Shown here in pieces: positions 25,723 to 35,385 of a DNA stretch of 64,000 nucleotides; position 1 is the first letter of the stretch, and every line of letters starts with the position of its first letter. Source of the DNA: Brevibacillus choshinensis (GTDB taxonomy: Bacteria > Bacillota > Bacilli > Brevibacillales > Brevibacillaceae); assembly GCF_016811915.1 (NCBI RefSeq), contig NZ_CP069127.1:409501-473500 (forward strand), in the 5' to 3' direction. The position numbers and the translations under genes were made by a program. Under the pieces are notes generated by a model. The model was given only the letters and a program-made list of their open reading frames with translations. It was not told the DNA's origin and did not search any database.

Positions 25723-25760
25723 AAAAAAAGCCTGATCGTCTAAGGGACGGCCAGGCTTTT
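25723..25760. terminator. Bidirectional terminator
   Basis: AAAAGCCTG and CAGGCTTTT flank an inner CGTC/GACG pair. It separates the cupin gene from the small gene on the other strand. Confidence 0.8.
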
Positions 25761-25767
25761 GGTCTCG

Positions 25768-25902
25768 TTATTTCCAGTTCACGAAATCGGACATTTGTAC
25801 GAACGCGTCAGCCAATGCGTGAAGGCTCTCTGCTGTTTGGAAGGCAAAGATGGGCAGGCTAACGGCAAACAATAAAGCTTCTCCGATGTATTTGGCGATC
25901 AT
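25768..25902 (-). CDS. 44-residue hypothetical protein
   Basis: Begins MIAKYIGEALLFAVSLPIFAF and ends SDFVNWK. The first half is hydrophobic enough for a short membrane helix; the rest is amphipathic. The ATG is preceded by AAAAAGGAGG at 8 nt, strong support for translation. No family recognised. It lies just downstream of another small membrane protein on the same strand and may share its transcript. Confidence 0.55.
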   Translation of the reverse strand: MIAKYIGEALLFAVSLPIFAFQTAESLHALADAFVQMSDFVNWK

Positions 25903-25941
25903 AAGATCTACCTCCTTTTTGGTAATTACCGCGAAACGGGT

Positions 25942-26223
25942 CTATCCAAAAATCAGGTGATCGTATGTATCTGCTTCGCCATCTGCGTGCTGCATACGCC
26001 GAAACATTCGTGTGCGCAGCGGTTGCCTTGCCGCCATCGGATAGGTCTCCACCATACCGGGATTAATGCCGGGTTGGTAAGCATCGCTCTGGTGCCATTC
26101 AATAGCCAGATTTCGCGGAGTCACGCTTCGTCTCAAGTAGAATATCGAAGTGAAGCAGCCCACGAACAGGGCGAGCAAGGCGAAGAAATCCTCCAGGGAA
26201 AGCAGCAGCAAGAAGTCTTCCAT
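25942..26223 (-). CDS. 93-residue single-helix membrane protein
   Basis: Starts MEDFLLLLSLEDFFALLALF, forming an N-terminal helix to about residue 32, then a basic linker (YLRRSVTPRN) and a polar C-terminal tail. Start at 26223 chosen for the AAAGGAGGAG in front. No recognised family or motif. A perfect 7-bp-arm palindrome (26253-26270) sits just upstream in its leader. Confidence 0.6.
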   Translation of the reverse strand: MEDFLLLLSLEDFFALLALFVGCFTSIFYLRRSVTPRNLAIEWHQSDAYQPGINPGMVETYPMAARQPLRTRMFRRMQHADGEADTYDHLIFG

Positions 26224-26252
26224 GGCGATTCTCCTCCTTTCTTTTGGCAACG

Positions 26253-26270
26253 CAAGAACCAGTGTTCTTG
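26253..26270 (-). promoter_or_regulatory. Palindrome before the 93-residue gene
   Basis: CAAGAAC-CAGT-GTTCTTG, 30 bp before the start codon. Could be an operator or a leader hairpin; nothing else supports a function. Confidence 0.25.
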
Positions 26271-26350
26271 GTAACCATGATTCTACTCCTGTTCACATAA
26301 TCAGGCAACCCTAAATCATGGCAGAAATTGCTTCAGTCTAAATCGTTATC

Positions 26351-26764
26351 CTATTTCATCTTGCCGATGGAGAGACTGATTCGGTAATTCCCGAAAGCCA
26401 AAAGCCCATCCAGCAGGGCATTGAGAGCGGTCTGGTCCGGAACGTTCACGATCAGGGAATAGCAGCCTTCTCCACTGGTGCGATGCGCTTCTACGATGTC
26501 AGGGCAGTTTGAGATAAAGCGAAGGAACGGCTGATGATCGTTGGTTTTCATAAACATCGAGATGAAGGCAGTCAGTGCGGGGCTGACTTTCGAGGCATCG
26601 ATGATGGTCGTATACCCTTGAATGATTCCCTGTTCCTCCATCCGCCTGATTCGATTTCCTACCGCTTGGCCGCTCAAGTGCACTTGCTCCCCGATATCCT
26701 TCCACTGCAAGCGACTGTTTTCCCGCAGGAGGGCGAGGATGGACTGATCCGTTTGATCGAGCAT
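26351..26764 (-). CDS. Lrp/AsnC-family transcription regulator
   Basis: 137 residues: an N-terminal winged HTH (LDQTDQSILALLRENSRLQW, HLSGQAVGNRIRRMEEQGII) and a C-terminal RAM domain with the usual TSGEGCYSLIVNV segment. Such proteins form octamers and respond to amino acids. Start at 26764 behind AAAGGAG. It is divergent from the metallo-hydrolase gene at 26883, with a 118-bp shared promoter region, so it may control that gene; this is inferred from position. Confidence 0.9.
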   Translation of the reverse strand: MLDQTDQSILALLRENSRLQWKDIGEQVHLSGQAVGNRIRRMEEQGIIQGYTTIIDASKVSPALTAFISMFMKTNDHQPFLRFISNCPDIVEAHRTSGEGCYSLIVNVPDQTALNALLDGLLAFGNYRISLSIGKMK

Positions 26765-26882
26765 GAACGATCTCCTTTCACGGTGAAAGTGAACCAATGC
26801 CGCTTCTTTCGCGGCAACAGCTACGTCCGTCGTAAAATAAGGCTAGTGATTCTTATTATAACTGGCAAAGGAGAGATCGAAC

Positions 26883-27644
26883 ATGCACATTCAGCTCGTG
26901 CGGCATGCGACGCTGCGAGTAGCGTATAAAGGACGTACCCTCTTGGTGGATCCCATGCTGAGCCTGGCAGGGGAATTGCCTGCAACTGTCAACACGCCGA
27001 ATCAACGGCCGAATCCCGGGGTGGAGCTGCCAATGCCTGCTGAGGAAGTTCTGGGCGGTGTGGATGCCATCCTGATTACCCATACGCATACGGATCATCT
27101 GGACGAAGCTGCCGTCAAACAGCTCCCCAAGCATTTGCCGATCTTCTGCCAACCGCCCGATCGGGAAAAGCTGCAGAACCATGGGTTTGAGCAGGTGATC
27201 GTGGTCGAGAGTGAATACGTGTGGGAAGGAATACAGCTTTACCGGACAGGTGGGCGTCACGGTACAGGCGAAATAGGAGAGAAAATGGGGCCGGTATCCG
27301 GGTTTGTACTCCAGGCAGAGGGAGAGCCTACGTTGTACTTGGCTGGCGACACGATTTGGTGCGAGGAAGTGGAGCATGCTCTGAAATCTCATCGCCCAGA
27401 TGTCATTGTTCCATTCGCAGGAGCAGCTCATTTCCTGGTGGGAGACCCGATTACGATGACGAAGGAAGATATCGTACAGCTGGCACAAGCAGCTCCAGGC
27501 AGTCAAGTCTTCGTCGCGCATATGGAAGTGTGGAATCATTGCCTTCTCAGCCGCGATGAGCTGCGTGAGCACCTGACAAACAACCATTTGTCTGAGCGGG
27601 TACAAGTGCCGCAGGATGGCGAGAAAATCGAATACAAGCGCTGA
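26883..27644 (+). CDS. Metallo-beta-lactamase-fold hydrolase (UPF0173-like)
   Basis: 253 residues. The zinc-binding motif THTHTDHLD lies near residue 64, a further ligand in LAGDTIW, and a late His in VFAHMEVWNH. The N terminus IQLVRHATLRVAYKGRTLLVDP resembles the UlaG/UPF0173 group of the superfamily, which hydrolyses lactones or phosphoesters. Substrate unknown. Divergent from an Lrp-type regulator. Ends before a strong terminator. Confidence 0.87.
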   Translation: MHIQLVRHATLRVAYKGRTLLVDPMLSLAGELPATVNTPNQRPNPGVELPMPAEEVLGGVDAILITHTHTDHLDEAAVKQLPKHLPIFCQPPDREKLQNHGFEQVIVVESEYVWEGIQLYRTGGRHGTGEIGEKMGPVSGFVLQAEGEPTLYLAGDTIWCEEVEHALKSHRPDVIVPFAGAAHFLVGDPITMTKEDIVQLAQAAPGSQVFVAHMEVWNHCLLSRDELREHLTNNHLSERVQVPQDGEKIEYKR

Positions 27645-27668
27645 CTTGCAGATCGCGCTCGGTAAAAG

Positions 27669-27695
27669 GCTCCGCTGGACAAGCGGAGCTTTTTT
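27669..27695 (+). terminator. Rho-independent terminator
   Basis: GCTCCGCT/AGCGGAGC stem around GGACA, then six T. Confidence 0.9.
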
Positions 27696-27728
27696 GTACT
27701 CATCCAGCATTTGACAAACGGAAAACTA

Positions 27729-27748
27729 CGTAATAAACTATTTTTACG
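27729..27748 (+). promoter_or_regulatory. Operator-like CGTAA-N10-TTACG, copy 1
   Basis: A 20-bp dyad 29 bp before the regulator's GTG, extended on both sides to TACGTA. The same 5-10-5 layout occurs at 42074-42093 before an unrelated metallo-hydrolase gene. Likely the binding site of the regulator at 27777. Confidence 0.5.
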
Positions 27749-27776
27749 TAAATGATTAATGTCATGAGGTGTTTTT

Positions 27777-28370
27777 GTGGCACATGAACAACTGGAAACC
27801 TATGTCGTCGAAGCTCCTGAGCAGGCGATGGCATTGCTCAACCCACTGCGAGCAGAAATATTGAGCCGTTTGGCTGAGCCGGCTTCAGCAGCAGAGGTGG
27901 CACGCGGAATCAATGAAATCCCCCAACGCGTGAACTACCATCTGAAGGCGCTGGAAAAGGTGGGCTTGGTGCGCAAGGTCGGAAGCCGTCAGGTGCGCAA
28001 TCTGGTTGAAGTGCTCTATTTAGCCATCGCACGTACCTATGTATTATCCGAAGCGTTGAACTTTGCAAACGAGACGATTCAACAGATGAAGGATCAGGGA
28101 GCGCTGTCGCACCTGATTCATACGGCGGAAAGAATCAAGCGGGATGCGCTCGCACTGATGGAGCGATCCGATCGGGAAGAAGAGATCCCGAGCGCGACGC
28201 TGGACACCAGCATCCGTTTGGCAAGCGCCGAGCAGCGCAGTGCGTTTGTCGAGGAGTATGTGCAGCTGGTCAACCAACTGGTGAAAAAGTATCAATCCAA
28301 AGCAGAGGGGCAGGAAACGTACCAAGTGATTCTCGCGGTTTACCCCAAAGAAGGAGGAGAAGAATCATGA
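27777..28370 (+). CDS. ArsR-like winged-helix regulator
   Basis: 197 residues with a GTG start behind GAGGTG. An ArsR/HTH_20-type domain occupies residues 14-85 (LNPLRAEILSRLAEPASAAEVA, NYHLKALEKVGLVRKVG). The C-terminal half is helical, charged, and of unknown role; no cysteine metal site is present, so it is not a typical metal sensor. It heads a three-gene unit with an unknown protein (4-bp overlap) and ClpP, suggesting control of proteolytic capacity by a signal not yet known. Confidence 0.85.
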   Translation: MAHEQLETYVVEAPEQAMALLNPLRAEILSRLAEPASAAEVARGINEIPQRVNYHLKALEKVGLVRKVGSRQVRNLVEVLYLAIARTYVLSEALNFANETIQQMKDQGALSHLIHTAERIKRDALALMERSDREEEIPSATLDTSIRLASAEQRSAFVEEYVQLVNQLVKKYQSKAEGQETYQVILAVYPKEGGEES

Positions 28371-28627
28371 GAACAGAGTCCACCTCACAGAGTAAATCCA
28401 GACCGGTAGTGGTGTGGGAGAGCCGTCCCGAACGGCAGGCAGGGAACGTCATTTCACTTCCGTCTCGCGCTGGGCATCCCGGAGTCATTCAGGAGGAGTC
28501 CGTCAAGACGTGGACAGTCGGCCCGGAAGAGAATCCGGCTGTGATCACGGAAGTCTCTTCCGGATTTCACCGGAGAAGCGCTCCGGCTGCGACGCCTCAG
28601 GCGACTCGCATGAGCATGGCGGCATAA
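28367..28627 (+). CDS. 86-residue protein of unknown function
   Basis: The ATG overlaps the stop of the regulator (ATGA) and has AAGGAGGAG in front, so it is translated with it. The sequence is polar, Ser/Pro/Arg-rich and probably disordered ([33 protein letters not shown]). No helix, cysteine pair or known domain. Its place between a regulator and ClpP raises the possibility of an adaptor, or of a substrate tail for the protease; nothing in sequence proves this. Confidence 0.65.
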   Translation: MRTESTSQSKSRPVVVWESRPERQAGNVISLPSRAGHPGVIQEESVKTWTVGPEENPAVITEVSSGFHRRSAPAATPQATRMSMAA

Positions 28628-28664
28628 TCAGCGAAGATGTATGAAATCAAAGGAGGCGTTATGG

Positions 28665-29246
28665 ATGAATCTCATTCCGGTAGTTGTGGAGCAGACCAGT
28701 TACGGAGAACGTTCGTATGATATATACTCCCGCTTGCTCAAGGATCGCATCATTTTTCTGGGTAGCGCCATCGATGATCAAGTCGCCAATGCTATTGTGG
28801 CCCAGCTTTTGTTCCTCGCAGCGGAGGACCCGAAAAAAGACATTCATCTGTACATCAACTCCCCGGGTGGATCGGTGACAGCGGGGATGGCGATTATTGA
28901 TACGATGAATTTCGTGCAGCCGGAGGTATCGACTATCTGCACGGGCATGGCTGCTTCCATGGGAGCCATGCTGCTGGTGGCAGGTGCGCAAGGCAAACGA
29001 TACGCCCTCCCCAACGCCGAAGTGATGCTTCACCAGCCGTGGGGAGGAAGTCAGGGGCAGGCGAGCGATATCAAGATCGCTGCAGATCGCATCTTGAGGC
29101 ATCGCCATATGCTCTATTCGATCATTGCGGAGCGCACGGGCAAGACCGTCGAGCAAATTGAAAAGGATGCAGACCGTGACTACTTCCTTTCGGCGACGGA
29201 GGCTCTGGAGTACGGCCTGATCGACAAGGTCATTGAAAAACTGTAG
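28665..29246 (+). CDS. clpP: ATP-dependent Clp protease proteolytic subunit
   Basis: 193 residues, standard ClpP length. The catalytic triad is intact: Ser98 in GMAASMGA, His123 in VMLHQPWGG, and Asp172 in DADRDYF. It forms the 14-mer chamber that degrades unfolded proteins with ClpX or ClpC. I chose the ATG at 28665, 8 nt after AAAGGAGG. Linkage to an ArsR-like regulator rather than to whiA/ssbB-type genes suggests a second, condition-specific ClpP; whether another copy exists is not visible here. Confidence 0.94.
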   Translation: MNLIPVVVEQTSYGERSYDIYSRLLKDRIIFLGSAIDDQVANAIVAQLLFLAAEDPKKDIHLYINSPGGSVTAGMAIIDTMNFVQPEVSTICTGMAASMGAMLLVAGAQGKRYALPNAEVMLHQPWGGSQGQASDIKIAADRILRHRHMLYSIIAERTGKTVEQIEKDADRDYFLSATEALEYGLIDKVIEKL

Positions 29247-29263
29247 GAGACGGGGGTGCCTGG

Positions 29264-30280
29264 ATGAAGATCTTGTTTTTGGGAGGAACGCGGTTTATCG
29301 GTCCGCATGCAGTGAAACGAATGGCGGAGCTAGGTCATGAAATTGTCGTATACAACCGTGGCCAATCTTCTGACGCGCAATCTCTCCCAAAAGGAGTCGC
29401 TTCGCTCACAGGAGACCGAGCAAGACTAGGAGAATCCCGCGATGCATTTCGTGCATTTTCACCAGACGTCGTCGTTGATTTGTTCCCTTATTCAGAAGCA
29501 GATGCACGTCAGCTCATGGAGACGTTTTCGGGAATAGCAGGTCGTGTAGTAGCGATCAGCAGTTGTGACGTGTATCAGGCCTTTGGGCGAGTGAACCGGA
29601 TCGAATCCGGACCGCCGGAAGAGGGAGCACTGACGGAGCAGTCGCCATTGTGCGAAAAGCGGTACCCTCTTCGGGGAGCACGAGCTGATCTGAGCGATTA
29701 CGACAAAGTGCTCGTGGAGCGAGTCGTCATGAGTCATGAGAGTCTGCCGGGAACGATCCTGCGCCTCCCGATGGTCTACGGGCCCGGCGATTACCAGCAT
29801 CGCCTCTATCCTTATCTGCAGCAAATGCGAGACGGCCGCTCCGTGATTCTCATGGAGGAAGGATTTGCATCGTGGCGCTGGTCTCGCGGTTACGTAGAGG
29901 ATATCGCAGAAGCCATCTGTCTGGCAGCGTTGCACGAGAAGGCTGCGGGACAAATCTATCATGTCGGGGAAGAGTTTGGCTTGCCGATGCGTGAGTGGGT
30001 CGAGCGCATTGCCGCTGGAGCAGGGTGGAGGGGCGAGATTGTAACCGTACCCGCTGCTGACTTGCCCCCTCATTTGGTGATGGATATCGAGACAGGGCAG
30101 CATATTCAGCTGGATACGAGCAAAATCAGAAGCGAGCTGGGATATGCGGAACGACTTTCGCCGGAAGAAGCCATGAGCAGGACGATTGCGTGGGAGAGTG
30201 CGAATCCGCCGGAGAATGTGGCGTGGATGATCGATTATACGGCTGAGGATGACTATCTGGCACGACTAGGTGTGAAATAG
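29264..30280 (+). CDS. NAD-dependent epimerase/dehydratase-family protein
   Basis: 338 residues of the extended SDR type. The cofactor motif GGTRFIG (variant of GxxGxxG) opens the protein and RGYVEDIAEAI lies near residue 210. The usual YxxxK is weakened: DYDKVLVER is the likely equivalent. GGGGGTG precedes the ATG, 17 bp after clpP, so cotranscription is possible. The family includes sugar-nucleotide epimerases and RNA-associated reductases; the substrate is unknown. Confidence 0.85.
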   Translation: MKILFLGGTRFIGPHAVKRMAELGHEIVVYNRGQSSDAQSLPKGVASLTGDRARLGESRDAFRAFSPDVVVDLFPYSEADARQLMETFSGIAGRVVAISSCDVYQAFGRVNRIESGPPEEGALTEQSPLCEKRYPLRGARADLSDYDKVLVERVVMSHESLPGTILRLPMVYGPGDYQHRLYPYLQQMRDGRSVILMEEGFASWRWSRGYVEDIAEAICLAALHEKAAGQIYHVGEEFGLPMREWVERIAAGAGWRGEIVTVPAADLPPHLVMDIETGQHIQLDTSKIRSELGYAERLSPEEAMSRTIAWESANPPENVAWMIDYTAEDDYLARLGVK

Positions 30281-30292
30281 AATAGCCCATGA

Positions 30293-30321
30293 AAAACTCC
30301 GCGTGGCATGCGGGGTTTTTT
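30293..30321 (+). terminator. Rho-independent terminator
   Basis: AACTCCGC/GCGGGGTT stem followed by T-run, between the epimerase and the chemoreceptor. Confidence 0.8.
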
Positions 30322-30427
30322 GTTTGTGGCGACGTTTGACGGCGATTCGGACGGGGAACAGGTAGTGTGGGGGTCCGACCGTATTCCGCAGCGACCCCTT
30401 GCACACCATCCAAACAGGAGGCTCCTC

Positions 30428-32116
30428 ATGAAAATCAGAACGAAATTCATCATTGCGTTTGGTGTGATCCTAGCGATCATGCTGAGCTCCGGGACTCATA
30501 TGTACGTTCAAACGAAAATGCTGACAACCTCCTACACTGAGCTGCTCGTCGAGGCAGAGCTCCTCACGTCCCTGCGCGAAATGCAGTTTGTCATGACGGG
30601 ACGAAACAATGACGAACGAGGTTACTTTTTGACCGGTGATGACTCCTATACAAAGGAGATGCAAGCGCGGGTCGAAAAAATCGGTGGCCTTGCTGAAAAA
30701 ATAAATAAGAACCAGCATGCTGTCTTGAACTATGGGCAAGATTTAGGACCGCTAAAGGAATTTATCAACGCTTATTTGGAAGCGAGCCAAAAAGCTTTGG
30801 ATGCCTATGGGAGCGGAAATCGGGAAGAAGCGATTCGACTCCATTTCGGGGATGAGAGAGAAGCGCGAAAGCAACTGGACCAGCGGATTGACGAACTGAC
30901 CAATAAGGTGATCGCGGAGAAGGAAAAGACTACAGCCAGCTTGGAGGCGCAGCGAGTCACGTCGGAAATCGTCCAAGTCATCTTTAGCATAGCGGGTGTG
31001 CTGTTTGCTATCTTGATCGGAGCATTTCTCGTACGTGCTATCGTCATTCCGCTGCACCGAGTCAATTTGCAGCTGAAGGCTATCGCAGAGGGCGAAGGAG
31101 ATCTGACACAAGAGCTGTCGGTCAAGTCCAAGGACGAGATCGGCATGCTGGCAGACTCCTTTAACCGGATGCTGCGCAATCTCCGTGAGCTGATCTTGCA
31201 AGTGCGCAGCCATGCCGAGCAGGTGGCAGCTTCTGCCGAACAGCTGACAGCCAGCTCGGAGCAGACGAGCAAGGCGACCCAGCAGATTGCCGAGACCGTT
31301 CAGGAAATGGCTGCTGGCAGCGAGCATCAGGCACAGAACGTGGAAGCCAGTCACAATGAGGTAGTGGGAATGGCACAGGGCATCGGGCAAATCGCAGCAC
31401 GTGCCGAAAACGTATCGTCGACCGCGATTCGGACATCGGATCTTGCTACAGACGGAAATCAGGCGATTCAGCTGGTCGTGACGCAAATGGACGGCATGGG
31501 TGAAGCCATGGAGGGTCTGTCTCGATTGGTGAGCGGCTTGGGGGAACGCTCTGAGCAGATCGGCCAAATCGTAGACGTGATAACCGGCATTGCGGGGCAG
31601 ACGAACCTGCTGGCGCTGAATGCCGCGATTGAGGCGGCTCGTGCAGGCGAGCATGGCAGAGGTTTTGCGGTCGTGGCCGACGAAGTGAGAAAGCTGGCCG
31701 AGCAAGCGGCGGCCTCGGCAGGACAGATCACACAGCTGATCGAGGTCATCCAGCACGAGACGCGGGAGGCGATCCTTTCCGTAGAAAGAGGCTCTCAGCA
31801 GACGGCGCTGTGCATGGATGGCGTCGCTTCGGCTGGAAATGCCTTCGCACATATTCGAGACGCGGTGGTTCGTGTTGCAGCGGAAGTCCAGGATGTCTCG
31901 GCTGCCTCTCGAACGCTCACCGACAGTACAGAGAAGGTGGCGGAATCGATGCGCGTCATTGCCAGTGTGACACAGCAGGGTGTATCCCGCACATTGGACG
32001 TGTCGGCGGCAACGGAAGAGCAGCTGGCTTCCATGGAAGAAATCCACACGTCGGCAGCGTCGTTGGCTCATTTGGCGGAAGAAATGGAGAAGCTGATGGG
32101 GAAATTCAAGGCGTAG
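30428..32116 (+). CDS. Methyl-accepting chemotaxis protein
   Basis: 562 residues. Helix 1 at about 7-27, an extracellular four-helix-bundle-like sensor to about 180 ([20 protein letters not shown] is typical of CHASE3-like sensors), helix 2 around 184-205, HAMP, then the signalling hairpin with the conserved tip [20 protein letters not shown]. It reports ligand binding to CheA/CheW. Start at 30428 behind AGGAGG; the frame extends upstream without a site. Confidence 0.95.
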   Translation: MKIRTKFIIAFGVILAIMLSSGTHMYVQTKMLTTSYTELLVEAELLTSLREMQFVMTGRNNDERGYFLTGDDSYTKEMQARVEKIGGLAEKINKNQHAVLNYGQDLGPLKEFINAYLEASQKALDAYGSGNREEAIRLHFGDEREARKQLDQRIDELTNKVIAEKEKTTASLEAQRVTSEIVQVIFSIAGVLFAILIGAFLVRAIVIPLHRVNLQLKAIAEGEGDLTQELSVKSKDEIGMLADSFNRMLRNLRELILQVRSHAEQVAASAEQLTASSEQTSKATQQIAETVQEMAAGSEHQAQNVEASHNEVVGMAQGIGQIAARAENVSSTAIRTSDLATDGNQAIQLVVTQMDGMGEAMEGLSRLVSGLGERSEQIGQIVDVITGIAGQTNLLALNAAIEAARAGEHGRGFAVVADEVRKLAEQAAASAGQITQLIEVIQHETREAILSVERGSQQTALCMDGVASAGNAFAHIRDAVVRVAAEVQDVSAASRTLTDSTEKVAESMRVIASVTQQGVSRTLDVSAATEEQLASMEEIHTSAASLAHLAEEMEKLMGKFKA

Positions 32117-32141
32117 TCGAGCGGCATATCGAATAGAAAGA

Positions 32142-32178
32142 AGCCACAGGCAGTTCTCACACTGCTTGTGGCTTTTTT
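32142..32178. terminator. Bidirectional terminator
   Basis: AGCCACAggCAGT pairs with ACTGcTTGTGGCT, followed by six T on the plus strand. It lies between the converging chemoreceptor and MFS genes. Confidence 0.85.
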
Positions 32179-32179
32179 G

Positions 32180-33424
32180 CTAGGCAAGACGCCAGAGGGT
32201 GAGCCTGCGATACACGAGAAAGATCAGCAGGTTGCCCACAGCTGCCGCGAGGAAAGCCGCCCATGGCCCCTGCCAAACGGTCACCCAGCCGGAGCCGTAG
32301 ATGGAGAATACCATTCCCAGCTTGAAAATGGAGCCGGTGATGCCGCTGATCCGGCCGATCATGTGCGCAGGAGTGGTTTCCTGCCGAAACGTCCAGATGC
32401 AGATGCTTTCAATCGTACCGATCATGCCGGACAAAAAGAGTGACAGGCAGAGCATCCATGTGCTTTGTGCCAGGGCCATGAGCAGGTAAGAAACGGACAG
32501 CAGGAGAATCGTGGTGCCCAGGATCTTTCCGGTCGGAAAGCGTTTGCGCAGCCTCGCGACCAGTGTACTCCCGATCAAGCCGCCTACCCCCGCCGCAGAG
32601 AGCACGAGACCGAGCTGGGAATTGTCTAGCTTCAGATGGTCCTTTGCAAAAAAGATGATCATGGCGTCGTACACGCCTGAAGTGGCATTGAGGAAAATGA
32701 CGAGAATGGTAATCATCCACAGGGGGCGATTGGAAAGCAGCTCTTGCCAGCCTGCTCGGAAATCCTGCCAGAAAGTGCCCTGCTGCGCGGCGATGGCGGG
32801 ATGGCTCTCCTTTTCGAGGAACGATACCGCAATCAGCGCGATGAGGTAGGCAAACCCGGTTATCAGCAATCCGTTGTGGAGACTGGACAGCAGCAGGATG
32901 AACCCGGAGATCGCGGGCCCCATAATGTCGATCAGGGTAAAGAGAAAGGAAAAACGGGCGTTGGCAGAGGTAAGCAGCGGCCTTGGGACCACTTGCTTGA
33001 TGATGCTGACCCGGGCATTTCCGTAGCCGTAGTTAAACGCCATCAGCAGAAAGCCGGCCACGTAAAAGTGAATGACCGCAGCTTGACCGGACTCGACCAG
33101 TGCATACAAAAGGAACAGGAGCACCATTTGCCCAAAGACCATCCATTGGGACCATCGCTTTTTGGAGAAACGGTCGACGAGCACACCAATGAACATGGCC
33201 AATAGCAGGTTCGGCAGGAACTCGATGCTTTTCATCGCGGTCATGGTGAGCGGCGAGCGGGTCATATCGTACAAAATTAGAGGCAGGGCAAGCTCGTAAA
33301 CCTTTGCGCCACAGGTGACAAATGCGGAAGTCAAAAACAGGATGAGAAACGGACGGTTGCGCCAGATAGAGGTGAATGCAGGTGCTTCTGGAGCAGTGAC
33401 AGCCTGTGTTTTCGGGGACGACAT
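32180..33424 (-). CDS. MFS exporter (MFS_3/EntS-like)
   Basis: 414 residues with about 12 helices. RNRPFLILFLTSAFVTCGAKVYELALP and GVLVDRFSKKRW follow the pattern of the EntS/macrolide-efflux MFS group. Start at 33424 is supported by AGAAGGAGG. It is divergent from an SgrR-like regulator with 124 bp between, so the two likely form a regulator/exporter pair comparable in layout to SgrR and the sugar exporter SetA in enterobacteria. Substrate unknown. Confidence 0.88.
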   Translation of the reverse strand: MSSPKTQAVTAPEAPAFTSIWRNRPFLILFLTSAFVTCGAKVYELALPLILYDMTRSPLTMTAMKSIEFLPNLLLAMFIGVLVDRFSKKRWSQWMVFGQMVLLFLLYALVESGQAAVIHFYVAGFLLMAFNYGYGNARVSIIKQVVPRPLLTSANARFSFLFTLIDIMGPAISGFILLLSSLHNGLLITGFAYLIALIAVSFLEKESHPAIAAQQGTFWQDFRAGWQELLSNRPLWMITILVIFLNATSGVYDAMIIFFAKDHLKLDNSQLGLVLSAAGVGGLIGSTLVARLRKRFPTGKILGTTILLLSVSYLLMALAQSTWMLCLSLFLSGMIGTIESICIWTFRQETTPAHMIGRISGITGSIFKLGMVFSIYGSGWVTVWQGPWAAFLAAAVGNLLIFLVYRRLTLWRLA

Positions 33425-33548
33425 GGTAAAAACCTCCTTCTCCTTTTCCATTGTAGCTAGGAAAAGGGGAAGAAAAAGGGTAGAGTAGTAATTACTGAAC
33501 TTCCCCTTTTGGATTGCGGAAAGGTGATACGTCAAAGAGGTGGCAACG

Positions 33549-35369
33549 ATGCAGATTGCCTATCATTATTTGCGGCTCCGCCAGCATTTTGCCCATGTAG
33601 CAGAGGGTGTCACTCAGGAGGTGAGCCTTCCTGAGCTGGCCGACATCTTCTGCTGCACGGTGCGAAATGCGAAAATGGTCGTCAAGCAGCTTGTGGAGCA
33701 AAAATGGCTCGAATGGATTCCGGGCAGAGGCAGGGGGCACGTCTCCCAGATCATTTTCGTGAAGACCAAGGAACAGATTGTGATTCCGATCGCGCAGGCG
33801 TACGTCCGACAGGGAGATTTGGAAAAGGCGATGCTGCTGTTAAATGAGTGGAGCGTATCCGGTAAAATGAGAGAGGGCTTTTTTGACTGGCTATCCGGAC
33901 AGTTCGGTTTTCGTACGGAAGAAGGGGAGGGGGAGACGCGGGCGCGGGATACGCTGCGCATGTCGTTTTATCGAACCATCCCGGCACTTGACCCGGCATT
34001 CGTTGGCAGGGTCACGGAGTCTCATATGGTCAAACAAATTTTTGACACGCTGATTCGCTATGATGAGAAGCGAGGGGCATTTCATCCTCACCTCGCCCAT
34101 CACTGGGAGACGAATGCAGATGGGACCGAGTGGACGTTTTACTTGCGCAAAGGAGTGCTTTTTCACCATGGTCGCGAGCTGACGGCGGACGATGTAGTCT
34201 GGACCTTAAAGCGACTGGCCGACCCATTGACTGGCTCTCCGTATCTTTGGATGCTGGAGGATGTGGAGGAGCTGTCCGCTGTTCGGGACACGATCGTGAA
34301 AATCAGGTTGAGGCGCCCCAATCGCATGCTGCTGTCCATTTTGGCCTCCGATCGCCTGTCCATCGTTCCAGGAGACATGGTGCAGCAAAAAGGAGAACGC
34401 TTTGCCCGTGAGCCGGTGGGCAGCGGCCCCTTTTGTCTCGTGGAAAACAGCGAGCAGATGTTTATCTTGGATGCATTTCCTTCGTACTTTCTGGGGAGGG
34501 CTCATTTGGATCGGGTGGAAATATGGATCGTGCCGGAAAACAAACGCACGCAGGAAGTGATTCCTTCCATAGCGGGTGAAGTGCATGTCCTCCAGCCGAT
34601 GCTGGACGTAAAGGGACGAAGAGAGGAATGGCAAGAGTTTCAGCAAATGGAGAAGGGCTGCAAGTACTTGGCCTTCAACCTAAATCGCAGTGGTCCCTCG
34701 CAGAATCCCGCCTTCCGTGAGGCGATCCATCGTTTGGTGGATCGAGAAAAGATGATTCGGGAAGTGGCGGGGCGGCGGTACATACCTGCAAACGGCTTTA
34801 TTTTGGATTGGCAAGAGCATGGCTATGACGCTTCCCCAGTGGATCCAAGAGATGCACAAGCCCTGCTCGCTGCATGCGGATATCGGGGAGAGGCGCTTGT
34901 CCTCTACACCTATAAGGGCGCGGGAAATGAACAGGATGCCGCGTGGCTGCAGCAGCATTTGCGTGAGTTGGGGGTTGCCGTGGAGCTTTTCATCGTTCCC
35001 ATCGAAGAGCTCGGTAAACCGCAGACGCTGAGCGAGGCCGACATGATCTTGGCTGGAGAAGTTTTTGATGACCAGCTGCTGCTCGGGATGATGGAGATGT
35101 ACAAGTCCAGCCGTGGCTTTATTCGCCTCCTATGGGACAAGCAGCTGCGGGAGGAGATCGATCAGGAGATGGACAAGCTCATGCTGGAGGGGGATCCAGC
35201 CAGACAGAAAAAGTGTTTGATACGGGCAGAGGAGTTGCTGAAGGAACGGTCGGCCTTATTGTTCCTGTTCCATTCTCTCCAGCAGTCTGCCTACCATTCT
35301 GCGCTGGCGGGCGTTTCGCTGAATGCATTGGGCTTTGTCGATTACAGAGACATCTGGTTCAAGCCGTAA
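33549..35369 (+). CDS. SgrR-like transcription regulator with solute-binding domain
   Basis: 606 residues. An N-terminal winged-helix of SgrR type (residues about 1-75: LPELADIFCCTVRNAKMVVK, WIPGRGRGH) is joined to a periplasmic-binding-protein family 5 domain (ALDPAFVGRVTESHMVKQIF, WTFYLRKGVLFHHGRELT) that lacks a signal peptide, so it acts in the cytoplasm as a ligand-sensing part. I take the ATG at 33549 with GAGGTGG as its binding site rather than the GTG at 33540. It faces an MFS exporter, its probable target. A cupin gene follows 16 bp downstream. Confidence 0.9.
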   Translation: MQIAYHYLRLRQHFAHVAEGVTQEVSLPELADIFCCTVRNAKMVVKQLVEQKWLEWIPGRGRGHVSQIIFVKTKEQIVIPIAQAYVRQGDLEKAMLLLNEWSVSGKMREGFFDWLSGQFGFRTEEGEGETRARDTLRMSFYRTIPALDPAFVGRVTESHMVKQIFDTLIRYDEKRGAFHPHLAHHWETNADGTEWTFYLRKGVLFHHGRELTADDVVWTLKRLADPLTGSPYLWMLEDVEELSAVRDTIVKIRLRRPNRMLLSILASDRLSIVPGDMVQQKGERFAREPVGSGPFCLVENSEQMFILDAFPSYFLGRAHLDRVEIWIVPENKRTQEVIPSIAGEVHVLQPMLDVKGRREEWQEFQQMEKGCKYLAFNLNRSGPSQNPAFREAIHRLVDREKMIREVAGRRYIPANGFILDWQEHGYDASPVDPRDAQALLAACGYRGEALVLYTYKGAGNEQDAAWLQQHLRELGVAVELFIVPIEELGKPQTLSEADMILAGEVFDDQLLLGMMEMYKSSRGFIRLLWDKQLREEIDQEMDKLMLEGDPARQKKCLIRAEELLKERSALLFLFHSLQQSAYHSALAGVSLNALGFVDYRDIWFKP

Positions 35370-35385
35370 AAAGGGGGAAACAACG

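Noticed and set aside
30752-32071. A 439-codon minus-strand frame opposite the chemoreceptor
   Set aside because: Antisense shadow; Cys/Arg/His-rich, no family resemblance and no ribosome binding site.
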